From DASTDY01 sp035457345 (lineage in GTDB: Bacteria; Patescibacteriota; Saccharimonadia; Saccharimonadales; EFPC-124), in contig DATIBT010000033.1 of the NCBI GenBank assembly GCA_035457345.1, positions 1-64,000 of the forward strand: DNA of 64,000 bases, given 5' to 3'. Both the position numbers and the translations under genes were made by a program. Shown one piece after another: positions 49,814 through 57,064 of the stretch. The notes below the pieces were generated by a model. The model worked only from the letters and a program-made list of their open reading frames with translations. It was not told the origin of the DNA and made no database searches. Every line of letters begins with the position of its first letter. Position 1 is the first letter of the stretch.

Positions 49814-52206
49814 AACCCGGGCTTGACCTTAGTAGCTCGCGCGCGCAACAAGCCAGATTGAGTTTGGCAATTGCCAGGCCGTTGATTCGTGCCAGTCTTA
49901 TTGTGGCGTACCTTTTTGGCATGGGAGTGGGGCTGTGGCTAGTAGTGTTGGGCCATGCCTCTGGTTGGCTGCTTGCGACATTGGCCTTTTGGCCGGTTAT
50001 GCCCCTTGTGTGGTACGAATGGTGGCTGAAAGAATTGCCGCCACCAAAACGTGCGGAGAGCGTTGATGATTGGCTCGAGCCAGAACTACTCGGCAGACTC
50101 AAAGGTAATATGTCTCCGCAACAGATTGCAGAATTGACCATGCGTACCAATGGCGGCTTGTTCTTTATGGCACGCTTGGGTATTGGCCCGAATTTCTTAC
50201 GCGATATGAGCCCTCAGAACGCTGCTGAAAGCCAAGTGGTATGGCAAAACGCCTTGCAACTGCGGCATGATCTACAGCTTAAACAACTGTCTGCTCCTGT
50301 GGTGGCTGCGGCATTGGTGCGGTCCATGGCTAATCGCGATCAGCTGTTGGCGCGGCTACAGATAACATTTGAGGACGTACTGTCCGCGGTTCGTTGGTAC
50401 CATCACATTGATGATTTGCGCGAGATGCACAGCCGCCGGCGTAACGATGGCGGCATTGGCCGCGACCTAAGCTTTGGCTACACAAACATGCTGAGCCGGT
50501 TTGCTACTAACGTTAGCCAGGCAGTGGGAAGGGGTGGTCTTACCCGTGAACTCGAGGCGCATCAAAATATCCTCGACCAGCTTATACAACAGCTCACCAC
50601 GAGCGGGCGACGCAATGCGGTACTCGTGGGTCCAAATGGCGTAGGTAAGACAACGCTCGTGTACGCCTTTGCTGAACGGTTATTGCAAGATGCCAAGCAA
50701 GTGCCGCCGGCATTGCGCTATCGTCAGGTTATGGCGCTCGATCCGGCAAGCCTTATCTCGCACGCGCGGGGCCGCGGTGAGCTCGAGGCGTTGCTGACAC
50801 AGCTACTCAACGAAGCGTACGCCGCCAAAAATGTCATTCTTTTCTTCGATAACGCCGAGCTTTTTTTCGGCGAAAGCACTGGCGCAGTAGATGTGCGCAA
50901 TATTTTGTTGCCAGTGCTCGAGAGCGGAGCGATTACCATCATCTTGAGTATGGATGAACAGCAATGGCTCAAACTGGGCCGCACTACCCCAAGCCTGACA
51001 CAGCAACTTAGCCGCATAAGCGTGCAAAGCCTCAATGAATCAGATACCCTGTTGGTCTGCGAAGATAAAATCCTGGAGTTTGAGTACCGTAGCAAATCCA
51101 TATACATGTACCAGGCCATGAAGACCGCGTATCGCCTTGGTACGCGTTATGTGGCCGACATGGCTATGCCTGGACAGGCGCTCCATATTTTAGAGGCAGC
51201 CGCTCAACACGCTGAGGGTAAACTAGTAACTGCCGCAAGTGTCGAGAAGGCCGTGGAGCAGCTGTACGGTGTTAAAGTCGCCAACGCGCGCGGGGGTGAC
51301 GAGCGCCAGATGCTACTTAACTTGGAGAATCTCCTCCACGAGCGCATGATCAACCAAGTAAAGGCTGTGGCCGCTGTGGCAAATGCCCTACGCCGCGCAC
51401 GGAGCGGCGTACGTAACCAGAACCGGCCAATCGGCAGCTTTATGTTCCTCGGCCCGACTGGCGTGGGTAAAACCGAACTCGCCAAAGCATTGGCAGCGGT
51501 GTATTTTGGCGGCGAAGACCACTTAATACGCCTCGACCTCAACGAGTTTGGCCGCGCCAGCGACGTTGGCCGCCTTATTGCTGACGCCGCCACCGACCCC
51601 CTTAGCCTCACCGCTCAAATTAGCAAGCAGCCGTTCAGTGTGGTTCTGCTCGACGAAATTGAAAAAGCGCACCCTAATGTCCTCAACACCTTGCTGCAAC
51701 TACTTGATGAAGGCATTATGCGAGATGTTAATAACCGCGAAATCAGCTTTCGTGACGCCGTACTTATTGCCACAAGCAACGCTGGCGCCGATCGCATTCG
51801 CCAATATATAGAAGCTGGTTATGAGCTGGAGCAATTCCAAAAAACATTCGTCGATGAGCTCATTAACGCCGGTCTATTTAAGCCCGAATTCTTAAACCGT
51901 TTCGACGAGATTGTCGTATTTAGGCCACTCAAAGAAAACGAACTCCTGCAGGTCATTGACCTCATGCTGGCAGGCGTGAACAAAACGCTGGCGCAACAAC
52001 AGCTATCGGTGCACGTTGCAGACGATGCCAAGAAGGTGCTTGTAGGCAAAGGTAACGACCCGCGCCTTGGCGCCCGGCCTATGCGCCGTATTGTGCAGCG
52101 CACCGTAGAGAATATTGTGGCCAAACGATTGCTCGAAGGAGAAATTGCGCCCGGCACCACAATTGAGATATCATTGAGCGACATACAAGGAGCACTAGAA
52201 GAGTGA
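49810..52206 (+). CDS. Membrane-anchored ClpC/ClpB-like AAA+ unfoldase
   Basis: 798 residues from the ATG overlapping the previous stop. Two N-terminal membrane helices (about 20-70) are followed by a Clp-N-like helical region (about 90-225) and two AAA+ modules. D1 has Walker A GPNGVGKTT, but its Walker B reads ILFFDNAE, with Asn where the catalytic Glu is expected. D2 has a normal Walker A GPTGVGKTE, Walker B VLLDEIEKAHP and the D2-small domain PRLGARPMRRIVQ. There is no long ClpB middle domain and no IGF/L ClpP loop. It likely remodels proteins at the membrane without ClpP, with D2 as the motor. Confidence 0.85.
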   Translation: MKPGLDLSSSRAQQARLSLAIARPLIRASLIVAYLFGMGVGLWLVVLGHASGWLLATLAFWPVMPLVWYEWWLKELPPPKRAESVDDWLEPELLGRLKGNMSPQQIAELTMRTNGGLFFMARLGIGPNFLRDMSPQNAAESQVVWQNALQLRHDLQLKQLSAPVVAAALVRSMANRDQLLARLQITFEDVLSAVRWYHHIDDLREMHSRRRNDGGIGRDLSFGYTNMLSRFATNVSQAVGRGGLTRELEAHQNILDQLIQQLTTSGRRNAVLVGPNGVGKTTLVYAFAERLLQDAKQVPPALRYRQVMALDPASLISHARGRGELEALLTQLLNEAYAAKNVILFFDNAELFFGESTGAVDVRNILLPVLESGAITIILSMDEQQWLKLGRTTPSLTQQLSRISVQSLNESDTLLVCEDKILEFEYRSKSIYMYQAMKTAYRLGTRYVADMAMPGQALHILEAAAQHAEGKLVTAASVEKAVEQLYGVKVANARGGDERQMLLNLENLLHERMINQVKAVAAVANALRRARSGVRNQNRPIGSFMFLGPTGVGKTELAKALAAVYFGGEDHLIRLDLNEFGRASDVGRLIADAATDPLSLTAQISKQPFSVVLLDEIEKAHPNVLNTLLQLLDEGIMRDVNNREISFRDAVLIATSNAGADRIRQYIEAGYELEQFQKTFVDELINAGLFKPEFLNRFDEIVVFRPLKENELLQVIDLMLAGVNKTLAQQQLSVHVADDAKKVLVGKGNDPRLGARPMRRIVQRTVENIVAKRLLEGEIAPGTTIEISLSDIQGALEE

Positions 52207-52742
52207 AAGCAAAATTTGAACAATACCTGGGGCAGTTAGTGTACGGAGCGATTGATGGCTCGGTGACAACCTTTGCGGTTGTGGCTGGAGCTGCAGGCGC
52301 TAAGCTCGGCTCGACGGTCATAATTATTTTAGGATTCGCTAATTTAATTGCGGATGGGTTCTCTATGGGCGCAAGCGCATACCTGGCCGCCAAGTCAGAG
52401 CGGGATCTTAAACTCAGCAAAGATGAAAATCATGAAGGCGGTGAGACGCCGGCTGGCGATGGCATTGCCACGTTTACCTCGTTTGTAGTGGTTGGCTTTG
52501 TGCCAATTATCGTCTATGTTGTTGATGCGTTATTGGGTAGCAAGGGTGACTCAATAATTCTCTTTGCAATCAGTTGTTTCCTTACTGGTGCGGCCTTTAT
52601 GGCGATTGGTATTGTGAAGGGGCAGATGACTAAAACAAATCAGCTAAGGGCAGCGCTCGAGACATTGCTGCTTGGCGGTATTGCCGCCGGCTTGGCCTAT
52701 GCGTTGGGCGATGTGCTGGGCCGGGCATTAGGCGGTAGTTAA
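52203..52742 (+). CDS. VIT1/CCC1-family transporter
   Basis: 179 residues. The family motif GAIDGSVTTFAVVAGAAGA and the second-helix motif NLIADGFSMGASAYLAAKSE are clear. Five membrane helices fit the fold. Relatives export Fe2+/Mn2+ (vacuolar iron transporter), and the Asp/Glu in these motifs line the path. The cytoplasmic metal-binding loop of the plant protein is shortened. Overlaps the ClpC-like gene by 4 nt. Confidence 0.85.
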   Translation: MKAKFEQYLGQLVYGAIDGSVTTFAVVAGAAGAKLGSTVIIILGFANLIADGFSMGASAYLAAKSERDLKLSKDENHEGGETPAGDGIATFTSFVVVGFVPIIVYVVDALLGSKGDSIILFAISCFLTGAAFMAIGIVKGQMTKTNQLRAALETLLLGGIAAGLAYALGDVLGRALGGS

Positions 52743-52758
52743 CAATCTTTAGAAAAGG

Positions 52759-52797
52759 CGAAAGGGCCGGGACGCATAGAGTGCCACGGCCCTTTCG
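52759..52797 (-). terminator. GC-rich hairpin between the VIT and 52826 genes
   Basis: Perfect 11-bp arms CGAAAGGGCCG and CGGCCCTTTCG. It sits between convergent genes and may end both transcripts. Confidence 0.65.
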
Positions 52798-52825
52798 GAC
52801 ATCGGTTTGTATACGCGAGTCCGCG

Positions 52826-53599
52826 CTAGTTCCCTTGGGGTGCTAGCTCACGCCTTCGCTTGCTTGCACGGTCGGCCGCGACGCCATACGCAACCATCAG
52901 TAGGATGGTGATGGTGATTCCTAGGCTGACCATCCACGCGCCGAGTGTTCCGCGGGCACGGAATCCTTCCCGCAGTAGGAATACGGCGATGAAGTACTCC
53001 CACACCTGGACCTTCATGGTGAGGCGCATCAACAGGACGCTAAATCGGAAATCAAAATCCGAGTAGGCCGCCCAGTACTGTTCTGTCCGATCTTCTAGTA
53101 CGGCCACCAGCTGGCGCCGGTCACGCCGGCACCACCAGGGGATGGCGTCGGTAACACGCAGGATGATGATTGCGTCGAGTACGCCGCTTACTCCTCCGGA
53201 GAATGCCCACCGGACACACCACCAGCGCCACCATAGCGGATTGGCATACCGTGCGAAATCTTCGCGGCCCGCCGGTGTACTTTGGGTGGCGGTGACGTAG
53301 CGCCAGCAGAAGTTGCGGGCGTACTTGATGACAGTCTGGTGCCGCAGGGCACTATCCCATATGACGCCGGTCGCCAGCAGGGTGATACCGATTGGCCACG
53401 CCAGCTTCCAGCCGTCGAAGGCCGGATGCCAGACGGGGTAGGTGGACCAGACGCATGTCATGAGCACCAATAACCAGAAGGCAGTTTGCACCGACCGCCG
53501 GTCATCTCGGAACTTCGCCGACCATCGGTCGACCACGTACGGCGCCCGGCCGATACCGAGCACTGAGCCTGCGAAGCGCATTGCGCCTGCAAAACCCAT
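52826..53599 (-). CDS. GC-rich single gene: Trp-rich membrane protein of unknown function
   Basis: 257 residues from the ATG with AAGGAG 8 nt upstream. Several hydrophobic helices (about 40-65, 70-90, 150-165 and 215-245), many Trp and Arg (NPLWWRWWCVRWAF, IPWWCRRDRRQ) and no known domain. GC content by eye exceeds that of the flanking operons. It has its own promoter overlaid by a palindrome (53642-53671) and its own hairpin. Confidence 0.65.
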   Translation of the reverse strand: MGFAGAMRFAGSVLGIGRAPYVVDRWSAKFRDDRRSVQTAFWLLVLMTCVWSTYPVWHPAFDGWKLAWPIGITLLATGVIWDSALRHQTVIKYARNFCWRYVTATQSTPAGREDFARYANPLWWRWWCVRWAFSGGVSGVLDAIIILRVTDAIPWWCRRDRRQLVAVLEDRTEQYWAAYSDFDFRFSVLLMRLTMKVQVWEYFIAVFLLREGFRARGTLGAWMVSLGITITILLMVAYGVAADRASKRRRELAPQGN

Positions 53600-53641
53600 C
53601 AGCTGTTCTCCTTGTTCTATTGGCAAGCTTGCTAGGCCTAA

Positions 53642-53672
53642 TGACTATAAAATATATGATATTTATAGTCAA
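53642..53672 (-). promoter_or_regulatory. Promoter of the 52826 gene embedded in a 30-bp palindrome
   Basis: On the minus strand TTGACT (53672-53667), a 17-bp spacer and TATAGT (53649-53644) form a near-consensus promoter. The same bases form an inverted repeat: TGACTATAAA (53642-53651) and TTTATAGTCA (53662-53671). A dimeric regulator bound here would cover -35 and -10 together. Confidence 0.55.
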
Positions 53673-53690
53673 TGCTTCTAACAGATGTGA

Positions 53691-53696
53691 TATAAT
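53691..53696 (+). promoter_or_regulatory. -10 box of tRNA-Gly
   Basis: TATAAT 11 nt before the 5' end of tRNA-Gly. No convincing -35 at the standard distance. Confidence 0.5.
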
Positions 53697-53707
53697 ATCC
53701 TCTGCCT

Positions 53708-53782
53708 GCGGGTGTGGTATAACGGTTATTATTCCAGTTTTCCAAACTGGCGACGAGAGTTCGACTCTCTCCACCCGCACCA
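53708..53782 (+). tRNA. tRNA-Gly (anticodon UCC)
   Basis: Acceptor GCGGGTG/CACCCGC, anticodon stem CCAGT/ACTGG, loop TTTCCAA (anticodon TCC), T-arm GAGTTCGACTC and encoded CCA at 53780-53782, which is also the first triplet of the terminator palindrome. Confidence 0.94.
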
Positions 53783-53820
53783 AGAAAAATAGCCTACTTC
53801 ATGTAGGCTATTTTTCTTGG
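53780..53820. terminator. Shared bidirectional terminator between tRNA-Gly and tRNA-His
   Basis: A perfect palindrome runs exactly from the CCA of tRNA-Gly to the CCA of the convergent tRNA-His: 18-bp stem, loop TTCAT, outer stem CCAAGAAAAAT/ATTTTTCTTGG. Each strand reads A-run, stem, T-run, so one element can end both transcripts. Confidence 0.8.
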
Positions 53821-53895
53821 GGCGAATGATGGGGTTCGAACCCACGGCCTCCGGAGCCACAATCCAGCGCTCTAACCAGCTGAGCTACATCCGCC
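53818..53895 (-). tRNA. tRNA-His (anticodon GUG)
   Basis: Acceptor GCGGATG/CATTCGC with the extra G-1 opposite C73 that marks tRNA-His, anticodon loop TTGTGGC (GTG), T-arm GGGTTCGAACCCC and encoded CCA. A TATAAT (53915-53910) lies 14 nt upstream on its strand, with TGTTAA as possible -35. Confidence 0.95.
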
Positions 53896-53986
53896 AAGTA
53901 ACGGAGCCTATTATATCAGTTTGTTTGCATGTTTAACAGATGGGATTTAGTGTTTTCTTGGAATACGACCAGGGGAGAGGTGCTTG

Positions 53987-54007
53987 GGGCCGGCGCTGGT
54001 CCGGCCC
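53987..54007 (-). terminator. GC-rich hairpin after the 54015 gene
   Basis: GGGCCGG and CCGGCCC arms with a 7-nt loop, just beyond the stop of the first alpha-CTD-like gene, without a T-run. Confidence 0.5.
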
Positions 54008-54014
54008 ACTCGCG

Positions 54015-54557
54015 TCATGCTTTGAGGTAGGCAATGCCGGCCTTGCGCAGTGCATCTTCGATTCCTTCGACCATGTCCGGGGTCATGTCCGGAATCTCGC
54101 GCAGCTCTGCTGGCGTCCAGCGGCGCAGGAACTCTACCGAGGTGATACAAGTTGCTATGAGGACGTTCCATATTGGGTCACTTAGTTCCAGTTTGTCTTT
54201 CAGGTCTTCCCTGAGCAGTTCCTCCGGCGTGACGTCTGCGAACCTGAGACCCAACTGCTTCATGAGGCTGAGGATCACGAGCATGGAGTTGTGGTTCTGA
54301 CCGATCATCACCCAGAAGTGACGGAACGCCATGTCTCTGGCCCGGTCCAGCGTGTACCACCACTCGGGCCTGAGCGGGTTCAAGCAATCGCTCAGCGGCA
54401 CGTAGTCGCCGATGCGGATTTGATCCGCCGGCAGCGGCTCACCTTTCTGGCCGAGTGGCGTAAATTGCAACCCATGCACGGCTGCAGTCGCAGCAATTTG
54501 GTGTACTGCGCCCTCGCCGAGAGGCTCGCCGGTGATGGTAAGGTGAAATACGGGCAT
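54015..54557 (-). CDS. RNA-polymerase alpha-CTD-like protein, paralogue 1
   Basis: 180 residues from the ATG with TGGAGGGG upstream. The last about 35 residues (WTPAELREIPDMTPDMVEGI, then EDALRKAGI) have the helix-hairpin-helix pattern of the alpha-subunit C-terminal domain of RNA polymerase. The middle contains AFRHFWVMIGQNHNS and FADVTPEELLREDLKDKLEL, conserved in the 54770 paralogue. The first about 65 residues form a small beta-rich region. TTGTTA-17-TATAGT precedes it. GC-rich single gene. It could bind upstream DNA or the transcription machinery, but that is inferred from the HhH fold only. Confidence 0.65.
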   Translation of the reverse strand: MPVFHLTITGEPLGEGAVHQIAATAAVHGLQFTPLGQKGEPLPADQIRIGDYVPLSDCLNPLRPEWWYTLDRARDMAFRHFWVMIGQNHNSMLVILSLMKQLGLRFADVTPEELLREDLKDKLELSDPIWNVLIATCITSVEFLRRWTPAELREIPDMTPDMVEGIEDALRKAGIAYLKA

Positions 54558-54742
54558 GGTGCCCCTCCAATCCTGGTCGAGCAAACTATATCATTAATAA
54601 GCAATTCTAACAAATTTAGCAGGTGGCTTGTCCTGGGCGGCCACGATGATTATACCTTCGCCCGTTTGAGGAGCGGCTTTGTCGCACAGACAAACTTTAT
54701 TATTGTTTCCGGGGTAATTGACCAGGGTGGAGCATTCGCGCT

Positions 54743-54763
54743 GGCGGGGCCTGCAGCCCCGCC
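54743..54763 (-). terminator. GC-rich hairpin after the 54770 gene
   Basis: GGCGGGGC and GCCCCGCC arms with loop CTGCA, 6 nt beyond the stop on the minus strand. Confidence 0.6.
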
Positions 54764-54769
54764 GGCACG

Positions 54770-55327
54770 TCACTCGCCTGCGAGCTTGAGTCCGAGCAGG
54801 GCCAGCTTACGTCGGATCTCGCCAATGCCTTTGTCGCCGAGGTTGCGGAAATCGTTCAGGTCGCCTTTGGTCCAGAAGCTCAAGAAGTACATCGATTTGA
54901 TTTTTTCGCGGTCGAGTACGTTAAATACTCGTACGCTGAAGTTCATGTCGTTGATGTCGTTCGTTAGTAGCCGTTCAGGGTCGGCGTCGGCGAATGACGC
55001 ATCGTTGTCGCGCATCAGCCTGATGATCTGGAAGGCGGCCTCGAGGCAGGCGTCATTGCGGTGTAATAGGGTGGTGTTCCAGAACTGCCTGAAGGTGACG
55101 GCTTCCAGGTCTGCCACCGTGATCATGTTGCCTTGCTTGAGCCGGCTGGCTATGCCGTCTGGCAACACGACATGCTCGGCAATGACGACCGTAGCTCCTT
55201 GCGAGATGTAGTCCTGCCCCTCCACTACCTCCACTTGGAAACCGACTTGACGCGCGAGTGAAATGACTCGCCGCGACGGCGCGCCCGCTAGTTCTGCACC
55301 GCCCGAAATCGTGATAACAATTTCCAC
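54770..55327 (-). CDS. RNA-polymerase alpha-CTD-like protein, paralogue 2
   Basis: 185 residues from the GTG with GGAGG upstream. C-terminal WTKGDLNDFRNLGDKGIGEI then RRKLALLGL is a clear alpha-CTD-type helix-hairpin-helix. TFRQFWNTTLLHRND and FADADPERLLTNDINDMNF match the 54015 protein in order and spacing. Its leader and promoter (TTGTAA-17-TATAGT and CGACCAGGAT) also match, so the whole unit was duplicated. GC-rich single gene. No RNA-polymerase assembly domain is present, so it is not an alpha subunit. Confidence 0.68.
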   Translation of the reverse strand: MEIVITISGGAELAGAPSRRVISLARQVGFQVEVVEGQDYISQGATVVIAEHVVLPDGIASRLKQGNMITVADLEAVTFRQFWNTTLLHRNDACLEAAFQIIRLMRDNDASFADADPERLLTNDINDMNFSVRVFNVLDREKIKSMYFLSFWTKGDLNDFRNLGDKGIGEIRRKLALLGLKLAGE

Positions 55328-55386
55328 TAGGATCCTCCATCCTGGTCGTGGCAAACTATATCATCGCAAAGAAATAATTACAATCA

Positions 55387-55462
55387 TGGCGCCCCGGGTA
55401 AGATTCGAACTTACGGCCAGAAGCTTAGAAGTCTCCTGCTCTATCCACTGAGCTACCGGGGC
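55387..55462 (-). tRNA. tRNA-Arg (anticodon UCU)
   Basis: Acceptor GCCCCGG/CCGGGGC, D-arm AGCTCAGTGGATAGAGC, anticodon loop CTTCTAA (TCT), T-arm AAGTTCGAATCTT and encoded CCA. One A-G mismatch closes the anticodon stem. No palindromic terminator like those of tRNA-Pro and tRNA-Gly/His follows it. Confidence 0.9.
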
Positions 55463-55502
55463 CTGATTGTAGTATTGTAGCAAACTCTTTTGTAGAGTCG
55501 CG

Positions 55503-55508
55503 TATAAT
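55503..55508 (+). promoter_or_regulatory. -10 box of the sortase gene, leaderless spacing
   Basis: TATAAT ends 8 nt before the ATG at 55517; no ribosome binding site is visible. Confidence 0.5.
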
Positions 55509-55516
55509 ACAAGCAT

Positions 55517-56107
55517 ATGCTATTTGACACCACGCCCCGGCGACGGTACGGTTGGATATTGCCCCTAGTGGCCGTGATTGCGGTTGGTGTTGGATTATAT
55601 CTGTTATTGTTATCGACGGCACCATCTTTGCCTGCGATATCATTGTTTGGCATGTCAGATGTTGATATCGAGGCGTCGTTAGCCGAAAAGCCTGGTGCGC
55701 GTGGCGATCGTTTATATATTCCACAACTCGCCATCGATGTGCCTATTGGCGAAGAAGAAAATGCTTTGGAGCGTGGCGCCTGGCACCGCGTACCTGAAAA
55801 CGGTAATCCAATTAAGGGCGGTAATTTTGTGTTGAGCGCGCACCGTTTTGTCATAGGTTGGACACCGCAGCAGACGCGTAATAACTCGCCATTTTATCGG
55901 CTTGACCAGCTGCTGCCGGGTAATCTCATTTATGTTGATTACAAATCTAAGCGTTACACGTACCGGGTGGACCGGTTGTACCCGGTGCCCTCAACAGCTA
56001 CTGAGATTGAGGCGCCGAGCAACGCGGCAAAGTTAACGTTATATTCGTGTGATTTACGAGGTGAAAGCGCTGGGCGGTTAGTGGTCGAGGCAGTGCCGCA
56101 GCGGTGA
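55517..56107 (+). CDS. Sortase
   Basis: 196 residues: N-terminal membrane helix (about 12-33), then the sortase beta barrel. Catalytic His in FVLSAHRFV, Cys in LTLYSCDLRGE and Arg in GRLVVEAV. Sortases are membrane transpeptidases that attach proteins with a C-terminal sorting signal to the cell wall or to each other. No clear LPXTG-type substrate is encoded in this window. Flanked by tRNA-Arg and a convergent ROK-like gene. Confidence 0.9.
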   Translation: MLFDTTPRRRYGWILPLVAVIAVGVGLYLLLLSTAPSLPAISLFGMSDVDIEASLAEKPGARGDRLYIPQLAIDVPIGEEENALERGAWHRVPENGNPIKGGNFVLSAHRFVIGWTPQQTRNNSPFYRLDQLLPGNLIYVDYKSKRYTYRVDRLYPVPSTATEIEAPSNAAKLTLYSCDLRGESAGRLVVEAVPQR

Positions 56108-56111
56108 GGGC

Positions 56112-56150
56112 ACGGCCCGGGCTGCTGGTTGGAGCCAGTCCCCGGGCCGT
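56112..56150 (-). terminator. GC-rich hairpin between sortase and ROK-like genes
   Basis: Perfect 10-bp arms ACGGCCCGGG and CCCGGGCCGT, with an inner CTGG/CCAG stem. It lies between convergent genes and probably ends the ROK-like transcript. Confidence 0.65.
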
Positions 56151-56161
56151 ACACGCCGATT

Positions 56162-57016
56162 TTAATGACGGCGCCTTATCCACTGGTTGCCGCCGCTGAT
56201 GGGCTTGGCTGTTGCGAACCGGACGGGCGGCCGCAATTGCAAGGTGCGCTTTCCGATGAACCTATCCAATAGTGACTCAACCTCTTTGAGCACGGGAATG
56301 GATGCTTCACGCGTGTTCAATAGTCGGTCAATGATCGATCCGCTGAGCACCACCTCTCGCTCTGGATGTGTCAGAATCAGAGGCACGAGCGCCCATTGCA
56401 CGAAGTTGCGCAGATGAAAGTGTTGCCATTGCTCTTGCCGAATGTTGCCGAAATCGCCATTCGCGAAGTCCCGCAGCCCAGCTGCGCCGACCAACAGGTC
56501 TACGCAGCACCCTACGCCGCACGGGCAGTTCAATCCATTCCCGGCGTAAGGTGCTGGGAAGTGACCGATGGGCACTCGTGTAGCAGCCAGACTGTCGCTT
56601 GCGGTAGTTGCCGCCGTGATGCCGGCATCCCACGATACGCAGGTGAGAGCCTTTGGGGAGCTAGTGCCAGACAGTTCTCCCGCTAGTACGGCTTCTGCTG
56701 CCTCGCAGACGCTCACCGGAATGTCACCGAGTGCTTCCTTCAGGTTCATCTCCACCGTCGGGCCAGCCCAATTTGCGTACAAGACACCCATACTGAGCAC
56801 TCGCCTCATAGGAGTGAGCGCCGCGGGGAGCACAAGCACCGCCTCTTCCGGCGGTACGCTTCCCCACGCCGCCTGGGCCGCCCGGGCAGTGTTTTCGAGC
56901 CAGGTCCAGTAATCACGGTTTGTGGGAAATGTGCGGTCGCCAGCAAGCCCGCCGGGAGATGGAATGCCAAGCCGTGTGTTGCTCACGTCAACGGCAATGA
57001 CAAGTCGTCTTGTCAT
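56162..57016 (-). CDS. ROK-family-like protein, probable pseudokinase
   Basis: 284 residues with the ASKHA fold of ROK sugar kinases: N-terminal phosphate motif VIAVDVSNTRLGI and the ROK zinc signature GHFPAPYAGNGLNCPCGVGC. Where ROK kinases have the catalytic Asp (ENDANAAALGE-like motif), it reads VCEAAEAVLAGE with Ala at that place, so sugar phosphorylation is doubtful. No DNA-binding domain is present, so it is not a typical ROK repressor. TATAGT lies upstream. GC-rich single gene with its own hairpin. Confidence 0.68.
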   Translation of the reverse strand: MTRRLVIAVDVSNTRLGIPSPGGLAGDRTFPTNRDYWTWLENTARAAQAAWGSVPPEEAVLVLPAALTPMRRVLSMGVLYANWAGPTVEMNLKEALGDIPVSVCEAAEAVLAGELSGTSSPKALTCVSWDAGITAATTASDSLAATRVPIGHFPAPYAGNGLNCPCGVGCCVDLLVGAAGLRDFANGDFGNIRQEQWQHFHLRNFVQWALVPLILTHPEREVVLSGSIIDRLLNTREASIPVLKEVESLLDRFIGKRTLQLRPPVRFATAKPISGGNQWIRRRH

Positions 57017-57064
57017 GGGTGCATCACCTACCTTCTAAGTGGATGACGCTACTATACAATAGTT

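Noticed and set aside
54291..55211. A 306-codon plus-strand frame across both alpha-CTD-like genes
   Set aside because: It runs antisense through two genes with matching paralogous proteins, promoters and hairpins; its own translation has no domain.
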